A stretch of DNA of 64,000 bases from Pedobacter sp. L105 (GCF_009765875.1 NZ_LMUP01000004.1:248001-312000); one strand, 5' to 3'. Shown: positions 50,934 through 60,676, counted from the stretch's first letter. A program made the numbers and translations. Notes: generated from the letters alone by a model not told the origin.

Positions 50934-52644
50934 AGGCAATTATCAAATCACTTTTGTTCAAAGTGACCGGTAGTTTATACACAAACTTCGTTTTGAACCC
51001 CATTCGGTGACATTTGTAATGGATAATACTGAGATTCTTAATATTGTAATCTCCACCATTTAACCTGCTGGTTAAGAGGTGCACTATCCATTTATGCCTC
51101 ATTGTAATCAGTTCACCACAACAAACACATCGATTGCCTTGCTTTTTAAAAAGCGAGATTACCATTTTTATACCTGTTTTGCTGTTCATTAGTTTTGCGG
51201 AGCGTTTTACTTCGAAGTATTCATCATACTGTTTAGAAAAAACGTTCGCTTCACTTCTGATCTTGATATGACGAATGATTGAGGTGTCGGAAGTTTTAAT
51301 TAGGGAACGTTCTACAATGGCTTTTTTACTTTTATCTTTCACACTAAAACGATATCTCCTAAGATCCTTTGTGGTAAAGTACTTCCTAAGAACCCATTTA
51401 CTTCCCTTTTTAGAGTGCCTTCTCTTGGCCCACCGCCAAAGTTTTAACCAGATTTCATGATCAACTTTATCGAACGTGGCCTTGGCTACGATTGACCGAT
51501 GATAGTTTGCCCATCCAAGGATAATTGGGTTGAGGATTCCAATAAGTGATAATTGGTTCATAGATCCGCTTTTACTTATTATCGTCCTTACTTTCTTAAG
51601 AAATGTTTTCACACTCTCCTTTGATGGCTTGATGAGGAGTTTTTCCCTACCCTTGCCTGATGGATATTTGCGAATATTCTGTCCTAAAAAGTCAAACCCT
51701 TCATTGATAGGGGTGATTTTTGTCTTCTCGCTTGAAAGCTCCAATCCCCTCTCGTGAAGGAATTTTACCAATAACGGCTTAATCTTTTCTTCTAGTATCT
51801 CCTTCGTGCTTGCCGTTATAATAAAGTCGTCCGCATAGCGGACCACATTTATTCCGGGTCTTCTTGAGCCAAAAACATTATCCAAAAGTTGTTCAATTCC
51901 ATCCAAAACAAAGTTGGATAGGCATGGTGAAATTATACCACCTTGAGGAGTGCCTGAGGAGGTAGGAAACAGTTTATTCGTTTCAATGTAACCTGCTTCA
52001 AGCCATTTTTTCAAGATACTCTTATCCATACAGATATTTTTGAGCATCCATTCGTGGCTAATATTGTCGAAACAGCCTTTGATATCACCTTCCAGTATCC
52101 AACGTGAAGAGTGTTTCTGTGATAATACAATGAAACATTGTTCTATCGCATCAGCACAATTGCGTTCTGGTCGGAAGCCGTAACTATTAGCATCTGATAT
52201 GGTTTCGGACACAGGGTTAACAGAAAAATAATATAGTTGCTGCTGACATCGATCCAGTATTGTGGGAATCGATAGAGGCCGTAACTTTTTTCCGTCTTTT
52301 TTTTTAATATAAACCCTTCTTAATGGCTTTGGCTTGTAGTCACGTCGTTTCAGCTGTCGTACTAATGCTGATTTTTCACCGGGGCTCTTTATGATGATCC
52401 CGTCGACCCCCGGAGTATTTCTGCCCTTATTTTGTGTAACTTTCTTTACAGCCAATACTTTAGCTGATAAAGAAGTGGTTAACAGACGTTGTAAGGCTTT
52501 CACCTTGCCATATCTATTTTCCTGTACTGCCTTGGCAATTCTAACCTGGAGCTTTTTGACCACCGCGCAATGTTTTGGCCAATTAAGGCCTTGCCATTTC
52601 AACTGTGTAGGAGCCGCACCCGCTATGTTTATGTTCGCAGTCAT
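50932..52644 (-). CDS. Group II intron reverse transcriptase/maturase with HNH endonuclease
   Basis: 570 residues. An N-terminal RT-0 region (about 15–80) precedes RT motifs including 'GTPQGGIISPCLSNFVLD' and catalytic YADDF (270–274). The maturase X/GIIM domain comes next (about 360–460). The C-terminal HNH domain has the zinc Cys pair CVCCG (about residue 510), 'HKWIVHLLTSRLNGGDYNIK' and the closing H..CH. It promotes splicing and retrohoming of the intron. All motifs are intact, so activity is plausible. Confidence 0.95.
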   Translation of the reverse strand: MTANINIAGAAPTQLKWQGLNWPKHCAVVKKLQVRIAKAVQENRYGKVKALQRLLTTSLSAKVLAVKKVTQNKGRNTPGVDGIIIKSPGEKSALVRQLKRRDYKPKPLRRVYIKKKDGKKLRPLSIPTILDRCQQQLYYFSVNPVSETISDANSYGFRPERNCADAIEQCFIVLSQKHSSRWILEGDIKGCFDNISHEWMLKNICMDKSILKKWLEAGYIETNKLFPTSSGTPQGGIISPCLSNFVLDGIEQLLDNVFGSRRPGINVVRYADDFIITASTKEILEEKIKPLLVKFLHERGLELSSEKTKITPINEGFDFLGQNIRKYPSGKGREKLLIKPSKESVKTFLKKVRTIISKSGSMNQLSLIGILNPIILGWANYHRSIVAKATFDKVDHEIWLKLWRWAKRRHSKKGSKWVLRKYFTTKDLRRYRFSVKDKSKKAIVERSLIKTSDTSIIRHIKIRSEANVFSKQYDEYFEVKRSAKLMNSKTGIKMVISLFKKQGNRCVCCGELITMRHKWIVHLLTSRLNGGDYNIKNLSIIHYKCHRMGFKTKFVYKLPVTLNKSDLIIA

Positions 52645-53256
52645 TTGCTTTGCTTCTTAAATTGTAAGTTCTCACATGTTTTATTACCAGTAATTACCAG
52701 AGACACGTCAGCTGACTTTCATCATAGGGCGATCTTTGCATCCCTTATATAACCCATTACAGGCTATCATTCGCTTCTTGTCTCCTCCTATGCCCGCTAT
52801 CCATAGGGCTTCCTTACGGTTACCTTGCCTTTTAAGGCGAACGACGGGGTTTCCCTGTTGATCGGATTGACTTTTGACGGGTTAGGTTCAAGCTATTCGC
52901 CGGAAGTTTCATTTGTCTACGCAAGAGCATTCAAAAAACTCTTGACCTCACTTCTTTGCCTTTTGGCTGAAGCCTATCAGTCCTATTTGGCTTGTTGACC
53001 TTAACGGCATTTATCACTTGTTCAATTAATTTAACCATACCGTCCTTGCCTTGCACTATACGGAATGTAGAACTCTCCGCACCTCCGTAGCCTTGCGGTG
53101 TCAGAGGTTTGCTTTTCGCAATTTGTTACGTTGTCATCTGTGCCCAAACGTCTCAATTACTCGTGACGCTTGCCGACTAGGCAACTACCTGTAGAAAGGT
53201 AGGTTACAACACTTCACAGCGTGTAACAATCCAATCCGACCCTTTGCAGGTCGCAC

Positions 53257-53910
53257 CTTAAAGAAGCTCTCAGCGACTGCATTATCCCAGCAATTTCCTT
53301 TCCTACTCATGCTCCTGATGATGAATGGATTTTTTTCCAGTAAACAACTGAACTCATTGCAAGCGTACTGAACTCCACGATCAGAATGAAAAATAAGTTC
53401 CCCAGTAATCGGTCGTCTGGCTTGTGCCATTTTAAAGGCAGGTATCACTGTATCAATAGCTTTCATTGTCATACTTAAGGCCCAGCCTATTATTTTTCGA
53501 TCCCCAAGATCAATTACCGTGGTTAGATAGAGCCATCCTTTTTTTGTTCTGATATAAGTAATATCAGATACCCAAACTGCTCCTAACACTCCAGGTTTAA
53601 AATCTCGATCAAGTACATTTTCCGGGACGGGAAATTTATGACTGGAATCGGTGGTGATCTTGAATTTTTTTCTCACAATACTTCTGAGTTCAGCTTTTTG
53701 CATTATTCGGGCCACTCGTGGTCTGGAAATTTTAATGTCTTTTTTGTGGAGCTCTAGGGTGATCCTGGGACTGCCGTATATTTTTTTACTGTTTTCAAAA
53801 GCCTGCAGTACTTCTGCTTCGAGTTTTTGATTTTCAATACTTCTTTTGGAAGGTCTACTTACTGTCCATTTATAAAATCCCCCTCTGCTAACTTTTAATA
53901 CTGAACACAT
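53257..53910 (-). CDS. IS3 transposase OrfB, 5' exon
   Basis: From MCSVLKVSRGGFYKW it continues through HTH_21 ('FENSKKIYGSPRITLELHKK') and the first half of the rve domain, with Asp in VWVSDITYI and Asp in IFHSDRGVQYA, to NAVAESFFK at the intron boundary. OrfB is probably made as an OrfAB fusion by −1 frameshifting, since its frame is open back to the slippery site at 53997. Splicing adds the exon at 50682–50858. Confidence 0.88.
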
Positions 53911-53942
53911 CTTCTCAACTAAAAATATCCTACTGTGATCCT

Positions 53943-54257
53943 TTATGAACCTGAATATTTGTTGTCGCCCTTGGAGAAAATGCTGATAGCCTTTTTTAGG
54001 ATATCACGCTCCATTTGCGTTTCACGCAGTTCTTTTTTCAAATTAGCCACTTCTTGCTCGGCTGCGCTGAGGATAACTTTCCCATTACCAGGGAAACTAC
54101 TGCCTTGCTTACTTGAAAATTCCTTCCGCCATCTATATAATAAGGTGACGTTGATATCCAATTCCTTTGCAAGGGTCGTTAGATCTGGGCGGGTGTAACT
54201 CAGTTCAACACTCATCAGTTTGAACTCCTTCGGGTATGCTTTTCTCTCTCGTGACAT
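53943..54257 (-). CDS. IS3 transposase OrfA (HTH)
   Basis: 104 residues. The HTH_Tnp_1 domain reads 'RKAYPKEFKLMSVELSYTRP' and 'TTLAKELDINVTLLYRWRKE'. A leucine-zipper tail follows ('ELRETQMERDILKKAISIF'). A slippery heptamer A-AAA-AAG lies at 53997–53991 on the minus strand in the orfA frame (…ILKKA…), the usual IS3 site for −1 frameshifting into OrfB. Confidence 0.9.
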   Translation of the reverse strand: MSRERKAYPKEFKLMSVELSYTRPDLTTLAKELDINVTLLYRWRKEFSSKQGSSFPGNGKVILSAAEQEVANLKKELRETQMERDILKKAISIFSKGDNKYSGS

Positions 54258-54300
54258 AATTTCTGTTAAGGTATGTAAATCCCTTAACTCCGTGTCTACT

Positions 54301-54653
54301 CAAATATAGCAAGTCCAGGGCATAAAGTTAAATATTAAAATAAGTACTGGCGAAATTACATCAAAAGCAATCAAATAGTTTTTTATTTATTTTTAAAATA
54401 AATTATTATATTTGAATTAATAATACGTTCTGCGATTCCTATAGAACAGTGCGCTTAGGGTAAGCCTTTTTTTGCCAAAGCATTGGATGTTATGTAAATT
54501 TTAAGATTCATCCAATATCATTAGAAAAGTTTGAAATCCGTTTACCTTCATTTCAAAATCCCCCTTCACGCCCTATAATTAGTCGTAGCATTGACTTCAT
54601 ATAATTCCAAATTTTTGTATCTTCAATAAGATTAAATACAGCTTGTTCTTAGA
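54301..54653. other. Gap holding the first copy of the Mrr-flanking repeat
   Basis: A+T-rich, about 350 bases. It contains repeat copy 1 (54455–54570), an ATTGGATG/CATCCAAT inverted pair, and no gene. Confidence 0.6.
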
Positions 54654-55703
54654 ATGCAAAAGACGATATATAACACTTATAAGAATCCAAAATATTCTAC
54701 TGACCATCCACACAATCAAGAGTGTATCTACTGTGGAAATGCACTAACCTTTAATTATATAGATTCCACATTCAATATATCATTTGAAGAACTAAAATTG
54801 GATTTTAGATCGTACGTGCGAAATATGCAGTCTGTTCACGGGCTTGATGATGAATACTTTGCACTAAGACAAAATTCATTTGAAAAGGAAAACGCTTATC
54901 TTGGGCAGTGTATGATCTGTGGCTGGTGGAAGATATCACAATTGTATTATACAGACTCTGATTGGCAACTCTGGCAGAATTTTTACGAATGCTGTGGTGT
55001 TATCAAAAATCTTGATGTTGCTGACCTCTCTACTCCGATGTCAGTATTGCGATCATACCTCGTCGCACGTTATGAGGAGCGATGGAGTATTCATCCATAC
55101 AAGTTTGAGCAACTTATTGCAGATGTGTTTAGGGATTTTGGTTATTCCGCAGTCTGTACTGCTTATTCTAGAGATGCTGGCATTGACGTTTTTCTAATAA
55201 AGGATAAGAATATTATTGGAGTACAGGTGAAGCGGTATCGTAATAAAATTAAAATCGAGCAAATTAGAGCATTTTTAGGGGCATTACTAGTAAATAACAT
55301 AAATCAGGGAATATTTATCAGTACAGGTGAATATCAAGCGGGTTGCCACTCATTATCAAAGAGGTTTGGTATCGAATTAGTAAACGGTAAGGACTTTTAT
55401 CAACGGCTGAAGGAGGCCCAGCTTATCCAATCAAATATAGATTTTTCTCCAAAGAGAATTATTAACAGCAGGTTATATTATACAGGATCCTGTCATATGA
55501 ATAGCTTATAGGTATATATTGTTAAATTTAGATGAATTTATTTTATTCAACTTAGTATAGATATGCTTCCCCCCGTCTTAAAATACGGCGAGATTAGGAT
55601 AAGCCCTTTGAAAAAATTGTTAGAACTTTAAAGTCTGGGTTTATTGAATATTATCAGATTGGTTTGAAATCCGTTCACCACCATTTTAAAATGCCCCTCC
55701 ACG
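54455..55703. repeat. Pair of about 110-bp imperfect direct repeats flanking the endonuclease gene
   Basis: Copy 1 is 54455–54570 and copy 2 is 55594–55703. Each starts TTAGG(G/A)TAAGCC and ends with a block beginning TTTGAAATCCGTT; this 41-base block matches at 35 positions (54530–54570 against 55663–55703). The part in between is less conserved and differs by about 6 bases in length. Confidence 0.75.
54654..55511 (+). CDS. Mrr-like restriction endonuclease with N-terminal zinc-finger-like Cys pairs
   Basis: 285 residues. The N-terminal half has two CxxC pairs (Cys24/Cys27 in CIYCG, Cys86/Cys89 in CMICG) that could bind zinc. The C-terminal half is an Mrr_cat PD-(D/E)XK nuclease: Glu152 in KFEQLIADVF, Asp178 in DAGIDVFLI and Gln-Val-Lys191–193 in GVQVKRY. 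It would cut DNA, perhaps modified DNA as Mrr does. No methylase is adjacent. It sits alone between long direct repeats, suggesting a defence cassette. Confidence 0.82.
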   Translation: MQKTIYNTYKNPKYSTDHPHNQECIYCGNALTFNYIDSTFNISFEELKLDFRSYVRNMQSVHGLDDEYFALRQNSFEKENAYLGQCMICGWWKISQLYYTDSDWQLWQNFYECCGVIKNLDVADLSTPMSVLRSYLVARYEERWSIHPYKFEQLIADVFRDFGYSAVCTAYSRDAGIDVFLIKDKNIIGVQVKRYRNKIKIEQIRAFLGALLVNNINQGIFISTGEYQAGCHSLSKRFGIELVNGKDFYQRLKEAQLIQSNIDFSPKRIINSRLYYTGSCHMNSL

Positions 55704-55904
55704 ATCAATAACCTCAATAAACCATCTGCAAATCTTCAACAAAATAGGATGAAACCTGAGCCTCCGCAACCACAAAAGCTATGTATTACCTAAAACTACT
55801 GAACTTTTTTCTTTTTGATCGAATCTATATGCCAATTTTGGCCATCCTCATTATAGTTTGGATATGCAGTTTCGAGACATTTGTGAAAGCAATATATCGT
55901 TTAT
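55512..55904. other. Gap with second copy of the Mrr-flanking repeat
   Basis: About 390 bases with repeat copy 2 (55594–55703). A 68-codon hydrophobic open frame from 55781 runs into the end of the GH92 gene and is probably not expressed. No other gene seen. Confidence 0.55.
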
Positions 55905-58151
55905 TCAAGGCCTGTCTGCCATCAATTTGCCAAATGCCTTATTGGGTTTATCACCCATATTTAATTCCAGTACACCGCCTGCAATAATATCGGCATGCAT
56001 GATATAACTTTTAGTATAAGGCTTTCCATTGAGCCTGGCACTTTGTATATACTTGTTTACTGCACTGTTGTTGTGTGCAATTAAGCTAAAAACCTTTCCT
56101 CCGGGCAAATTCATGGAAACCCTGTCTGCTACAGGACTGCCTAAAACGTAATTTCCACCAGCTGGAAATACAGGATAAAAACCCATGGAAGAAAGGATGA
56201 ACCATGCCGACATTTGTCCGCAATCTTCATTTCCAATAATGCCGTCTGGTTGGTCGGTATAAAAGTCCTTCATAATCTGCCGCACCCTGTTTGCGGTTTT
56301 CCACTGATCACCGATATAGGCATACAGGTATGGAATATGGTGCCCTGGTTCGTTTCCATGAGCATATTGCCCTACCAGTCCGGTTATATCGCCCAGTTTT
56401 TCAGCCTGCTCATCCATAGGGAGGGTAAATGTAGAATCAAGCTTGTTCCTAAATACATCCTCGCCTCCTAATAATTTAATGAGTCCTTTTACATCCTGGG
56501 GAACTAGCCACAAATACTCCCAGGCATTTCCTTCGGAATAATCAGTAGTCAAGGTATTCATGGCTGAAAAACCCGTTTCCCAGGCGCCATCAGCATTTTT
56601 ACCGCGGAAGAATTTTGATTGGGGATGATAGTAGAGCTTGTAATTTTGAGCCAGTTCACTGAAATATTTTGTATCAGCAGTATGACCCATTTTTTTTGCC
56701 ATTAATGCGATACTGCCATCGCTGATGGCAAATTCCAATCCTTTGGAAACCGAACGTACTAACTTATCTGCCGGGATAAATTGTTTGTTGCGTACATAAT
56801 TCATTCCAAGGCTATCCAATTGCGTAGTCCTTTTTATTTCTGCATAGGCCTCCTCTGGATCAAAGCCTTTGATTCCTTTCAAATAAGCCTCGGCTACTAC
56901 CTGTAAACTACTGATTCCCGACATGCAGAATGTTTCGTTACCCATTAAAGGCCAAATGGGTAGAAAGCCCTGCTGCTTGGAAATGTTGATCATCGAATTC
57001 ACCATATCACCCACCCGTTCGGGCTGTATGATAGTATACAACGGGTTTGTTGCCCGGTAAGTATCCCATAGCGAGAAAATGCTGTAGTTAGCATAGGAAG
57101 CATGGTGATAAATTTGATCATCTGTTCCGCGATAATCCCCATTATGATCGTTATACAATGAAGGATCTATCATAGTATGGAAAAGCGCGGTGTAGAATAT
57201 TTTCTTTGCGGTTTCATCCTTAGTTTGAAAATCGATCTTGCTTAACTGCGCTTCCCATTTCGCCTTTGCTGCATCTGCCACCTGTTTAAAATTCCAGCCT
57301 GGCACTTCCGCAACGATGTTAGCCAGTGCGTTCTCTGTACTTACCGGAGATATGCCTATTTTTAATTGTACCTCCGCCGAACTATTCGCTGACAGGTTGA
57401 TCAGGCCTTTTATCGCATTTCCTGTCCCACTTTTGCCAGGTAAAAGGCTGCTTTCATTATAAACAGAAAAGCTGGTTATAGGCACGGAACTCTTTATGGC
57501 AAAAAATACTTTTCGTTTGATCGCCCAGCCTGTGCTAATGCGGTAACCTACAAAAGTATAGGGATCTGTTTGCTGAATGGAGGAAGTAAGCGTGGAGTCG
57601 GCGATTCCTTCCTTTAAATCAATAATAATATGCTTATCCTTGTTTTCCGGGAAATAATAATGGTGAAAGCCTACACGTTCCGATGCCGTCAATTCTACAT
57701 CAATATCATGATCCATGAGCTTCACGGAGTAATATCCGGGGTGCACTGTTTCCTTTTTGTGACTATACCGCGAGGCATAACCTGCCAGCGGATTCCCTTT
57801 CGTGCCTTTGTCCAATCTAACGGGGCCGGTATAAGGCATGATCAGTACATCGCCCAGATCTCCTACACCAGTTCCGCTTAAATGTGTTTGAGAAAAGCCG
57901 ATCAGCACACTGTCGCCATAATTATAACCTGAACACCAGTCCCAGCCCTGGTACCTGTTGTCCGGCCCAACCTGTACCGCGCCAAAGGGCACACTGGCGC
58001 CCACAAAAACGTGCCCATGTCCTCCTGAGCCGATCAAAGGATCAACATAGCTGGTTTTATTTTGTCCGTAGCTATGACCGGCGATTATTAGCATGCCTAC
58101 AAGAAATGAGCTGATTATCGCTTTATATTTTTTATTTGATCTTTGCTGCAT
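55905..58151 (-). CDS. GH92 alpha-1,2-mannosidase-family enzyme
   Basis: 748 residues, full length. The export segment ends HSYGQ, then the GH92 opening 'YVDPLIGSGGHGHVFVGASV' and PFGAVQVGPDNRYQGWDWCS. The catalytic domain has 'FSLWDTYRATNPLYTIIQPE' and a late 'GNEDCGQMSAWFILSSMGFY' with FPAGGNYVLGSP, the calcium-binding and catalytic region. GH92 enzymes remove alpha-linked mannose from N-glycans or yeast mannan. The first 20 bases overlap the end of the GH89 gene, so the two are co-translated. Confidence 0.95.
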   Translation of the reverse strand: MQQRSNKKYKAIISSFLVGMLIIAGHSYGQNKTSYVDPLIGSGGHGHVFVGASVPFGAVQVGPDNRYQGWDWCSGYNYGDSVLIGFSQTHLSGTGVGDLGDVLIMPYTGPVRLDKGTKGNPLAGYASRYSHKKETVHPGYYSVKLMDHDIDVELTASERVGFHHYYFPENKDKHIIIDLKEGIADSTLTSSIQQTDPYTFVGYRISTGWAIKRKVFFAIKSSVPITSFSVYNESSLLPGKSGTGNAIKGLINLSANSSAEVQLKIGISPVSTENALANIVAEVPGWNFKQVADAAKAKWEAQLSKIDFQTKDETAKKIFYTALFHTMIDPSLYNDHNGDYRGTDDQIYHHASYANYSIFSLWDTYRATNPLYTIIQPERVGDMVNSMINISKQQGFLPIWPLMGNETFCMSGISSLQVVAEAYLKGIKGFDPEEAYAEIKRTTQLDSLGMNYVRNKQFIPADKLVRSVSKGLEFAISDGSIALMAKKMGHTADTKYFSELAQNYKLYYHPQSKFFRGKNADGAWETGFSAMNTLTTDYSEGNAWEYLWLVPQDVKGLIKLLGGEDVFRNKLDSTFTLPMDEQAEKLGDITGLVGQYAHGNEPGHHIPYLYAYIGDQWKTANRVRQIMKDFYTDQPDGIIGNEDCGQMSAWFILSSMGFYPVFPAGGNYVLGSPVADRVSMNLPGGKVFSLIAHNNSAVNKYIQSARLNGKPYTKSYIMHADIIAGGVLELNMGDKPNKAFGKLMADRP

Positions 58152-60435
58152 ATTTATTAATTAAGCGTTTGCTAATGGTATAGCCGTCTCCGACAGGCTT
58201 GGTTTGATATTTTTCTTCCTTTTTAACCCATTCGTTTTCAAAGGCATGAATTTTTTCTATGTTTAATTTGGGTTCGAAAGCTTGGTTGTGCGCTACAGCA
58301 CCAATCACGTCTTTACAGAAGATCTTCCAGCGTTGTTTGTAATAGCCTTTCATAAGGCCCGACCATGATTTACTGGCATAATCATTAAGGTCATGTGTCT
58401 CGCCGCCCCACACCGTGACGATAGTGCGTGCGTCTCTTTCGTAATATTTTTTCTCCGGCAATGTTGCGCCAAGCTGCATAGCGTCATTTACCCATTTTCC
58501 AAACAGGAAAGAGGATTGGGTGGCCAGCAGTGCATCAAGCTCATCAAACAGGGTCATCATTTCCTGCTCGTGCTGCTTTAAGCCTTTAATGTCTTTTTGC
58601 TCGTAGCTTTTATTGAATTGATCACGGATTACGGTGAAGTAATTACCGAGCACCTGTCTGCCGATATTGGTAATGTCGTATGCATAGAAGTCATTGCCGG
58701 CTGCATTTTTATCAAGTAATTTTTGCCATATATTTAACAGTTCGGCATTTTTGTATTTGATAACCGATTTGGTTGTCCAGTTGCCTGATCCGGTTAGGCA
58801 CGGGAATGCGTTTGTCAATGTACCTAAACTGCCGGCATTGCTGATATAAACCGAGTCAGCCAGTTGCTGCCAGGCGGTGCGTACCTGAGGGTTTATGGCA
58901 CTTCCCCGCATTGCTGCCCAATGATCTGCCCATTTATTTACTGAAACCGGGCCGTCCGACCAGGCTTTTTCAAATACATAATCGTACATAACGGCATTCA
59001 CATCAAAACCTTCCAGGGTCGATCCGATCCCGGTAAGGTTAGCACCTCCGTTATTCATGGCATTCTCCATGCGTTTTTCTACCTCTTTTAAATTGCCGGT
59101 AAGCATAGTATTGCCACCAAAATTACCAAGGTAACACCATAGGTAGGGCTGCTGATAAAAGGAATTGGTAAACTTCCATACTTCCTGTTCCTCACAAACG
59201 TAATCCAGCATGGTCAGTTTACCGGTAGGTACTGCCTCCAGGTATGCTTTGATCCTTTCGTCTGTCCAGTTCTTACGGTCCACATAAAACAGCCACGACA
59301 TTTGAAACCACGATGCCCTCGGATCTGCTTCTACCATCGACTCAAAAATATTACGGGATACATCGGCCAGGTATTTGGGTTCCCAGCTTGGCGGAGTTAC
59401 CTCATTAAAAGGGTCGGCCCCATAAATATGATCTGTTCCAAACTCTTTGGTCTGTTCTTCAATATAAGCATGCTGAATTTCTTTAAAAAGAGGATCGAAA
59501 GGATCAAGAAAATAGCTGCTGAATTTACTATTAAATCCTCCCCATGAACCTAAGCTGGTTATTTTGATTTGCGGGTATTTATCCTTCAGGGCAAGCGGAA
59601 CATGCCCTGCAAAAGCGGGCAATACCGGTGTCATGTTCATTTCCCTTTCGCGGGCAAGTATCTTTTTTTGTAACGATGCCTGTCCGTTTATCCAACTCAT
59701 CGGTAACGGGCCGTGCCATCCATCGATATTGGCCATACGGTGCCAGGGCAGATAAGCCGGGCCCGTGAAATAACTTTGGATCTGGTCATCTGTTAAACCT
59801 AATTTTTTCCATACCTTGTACCAAACCGCTTCTTGTCCTGTGATAGCCAGTGGCATGTTGATCCCATTCAGCGACATCCAGTCGATGAGCCGTTCCCAAT
59901 CTTTCCAGGTCCACCAGGGCATAGTGTAGCCATAAGTGCAATAATTGAGGAAAAACCGGTTTTTTACCCGGGCTTCTTTTCTTATTTTTTCAAATTGAAA
60001 CGGAAGTTGCGCCGGGGCGTTAATCCGGTCGCCTTTGCTCCAGCTCACAAAAGTATGGCAGTTGTATTTGAGATAATAATTAAGACCCACTGCCATAGAA
60101 TTGGCATTATTTCCCCTGATGGTTACATGGTGATTACCGGGCTCTATCTCAAATATATCTTTATTTGATTTAAGTTCTTCGAAGACAAAATCGTGTACAT
60201 GTTCCGGAAGAATTCTAACCACTAGATCGTGTGCTGATCTTGTGGCTGGGGTAGTGGTTTCCGTAGTTTTAACTTCTTCAGATGCAGCAAAGACGCCTGA
60301 AGTGCTAATTATAGAAACGGCTAAAATAGTAGAACAAATAAGGGACTTTGCGCTTTTATTAATCAAACTGTATAATTTAAATCGTATGATCACTAAAGTA
60401 CGATAATGATAATAAATTGAATCCGCTGGAGGCAA
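58132..60435 (-). CDS. GH89 alpha-N-acetylglucosaminidase
   Basis: About 767 residues. NAGLU-family segments are present: 'NRFFLNYCTYGYTMPWWTWK', 'DWERLIDWMSLNGINMPLAI' and TGQEAVWYKVWKKLGL, with the catalytic-type Glu in 'GADPFNEVTPPSW' and later 'GIGSTLEGFDVN'. It removes terminal alpha-GlcNAc, for example from mucin O-glycans. The start is unclear: ATG 60435 gives an unusual leader before a hydrophobic export segment (ICSTILAVSIISTSGVFAAS) and overlaps the DODA remnant, so a later non-ATG start is possible. Confidence 0.92.
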   Translation of the reverse strand: MPPADSIYYHYRTLVIIRFKLYSLINKSAKSLICSTILAVSIISTSGVFAASEEVKTTETTTPATRSAHDLVVRILPEHVHDFVFEELKSNKDIFEIEPGNHHVTIRGNNANSMAVGLNYYLKYNCHTFVSWSKGDRINAPAQLPFQFEKIRKEARVKNRFFLNYCTYGYTMPWWTWKDWERLIDWMSLNGINMPLAITGQEAVWYKVWKKLGLTDDQIQSYFTGPAYLPWHRMANIDGWHGPLPMSWINGQASLQKKILAREREMNMTPVLPAFAGHVPLALKDKYPQIKITSLGSWGGFNSKFSSYFLDPFDPLFKEIQHAYIEEQTKEFGTDHIYGADPFNEVTPPSWEPKYLADVSRNIFESMVEADPRASWFQMSWLFYVDRKNWTDERIKAYLEAVPTGKLTMLDYVCEEQEVWKFTNSFYQQPYLWCYLGNFGGNTMLTGNLKEVEKRMENAMNNGGANLTGIGSTLEGFDVNAVMYDYVFEKAWSDGPVSVNKWADHWAAMRGSAINPQVRTAWQQLADSVYISNAGSLGTLTNAFPCLTGSGNWTTKSVIKYKNAELLNIWQKLLDKNAAGNDFYAYDITNIGRQVLGNYFTVIRDQFNKSYEQKDIKGLKQHEQEMMTLFDELDALLATQSSFLFGKWVNDAMQLGATLPEKKYYERDARTIVTVWGGETHDLNDYASKSWSGLMKGYYKQRWKIFCKDVIGAVAHNQAFEPKLNIEKIHAFENEWVKKEEKYQTKPVGDGYTISKRLINKYAAKIK

Positions 60436-60676
60436 AATTTTTTTCCGTTGAAAAATCCCTTGGTCTTGCTAACTGCTGGTTATGAATTAACGCGCCGCTG
60501 CTAATGATCAAAATGCCTTTGTCCCGTAAGGATCTAAGCTGCCGGCCAAGCTGAAAGTGATAATCGCCTGAGGCATAATAATTAATGCTCATTTGAAATA
60601 CCGGTATGTTTGCATCCGGAAACAAATGCATCAGCAGATCCATCGGACTGCTGTGCGCAGTAAATAATACTGGCAT
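60377..60676 (-). pseudogene. LigB/YgiD-type extradiol dioxygenase remnant with internal deletion
   Basis: ATG 60676 begins MPVLFTAHSSPMD, the N-terminal signature of 4,5-DOPA-extradiol-dioxygenase-like proteins (usual MPVLFxGHGSPM). It then jumps in frame to 'LFPDANIPVFQMSINYYASG', YHFQLGRQLRSLRDKGI and ISSGALIHN, which normally lie about 90–130 residues further on. It ends without the C-terminal half. An internal deletion plus 3' truncation left about 100 codons of some 270. Confidence 0.7.

Larger units (their letters stand above)
50859..53256 (-). mobile_element. Group II intron (2.4 kb) with encoded reverse transcriptase
   Basis: The 5' end is GTGCGACC (first base at 53256, minus strand), the canonical GUGYG start, directly after the AAG codon of OrfB. 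Domain V is a 34-nt element at 50933–50900 with the GAGCCG...CGGTTC stem and GAAA loop. A domain VI hairpin with GGGGCA/TGCCCC follows. The 3' boundary at about 50859 is placed so that OrfB is restored; it may be off by a few bases. Confidence 0.85.
50669..54300 (-). mobile_element. IS3-family insertion sequence interrupted by a group II intron
   Basis: Terminal inverted repeats can be read: AGTTGACATTTAGTTAAG at 50669–50686, and on the minus strand AGTAGACACGGAGTTAAG at 54300–54283 (14 of 18 identical). Inside are orfA, a −1 frameshift signal and orfB. OrfB is split into two exons by an intron of about 2.4 kb. Exact ends and target duplication could not be fixed (±3 bases). Confidence 0.85.

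Noticed and set aside
54455..55703. Integron attC-like sites around the Mrr gene
   Set aside because: The repeats lack paired GTTRRRY/RYYYAAC core sites and there is no integron integrase in the window.
55781..55987. 68-codon hydrophobic frame
   Set aside because: Runs 83 bases into the 3' end of the GH92 gene on the opposite strand; no promoter; probably chance.
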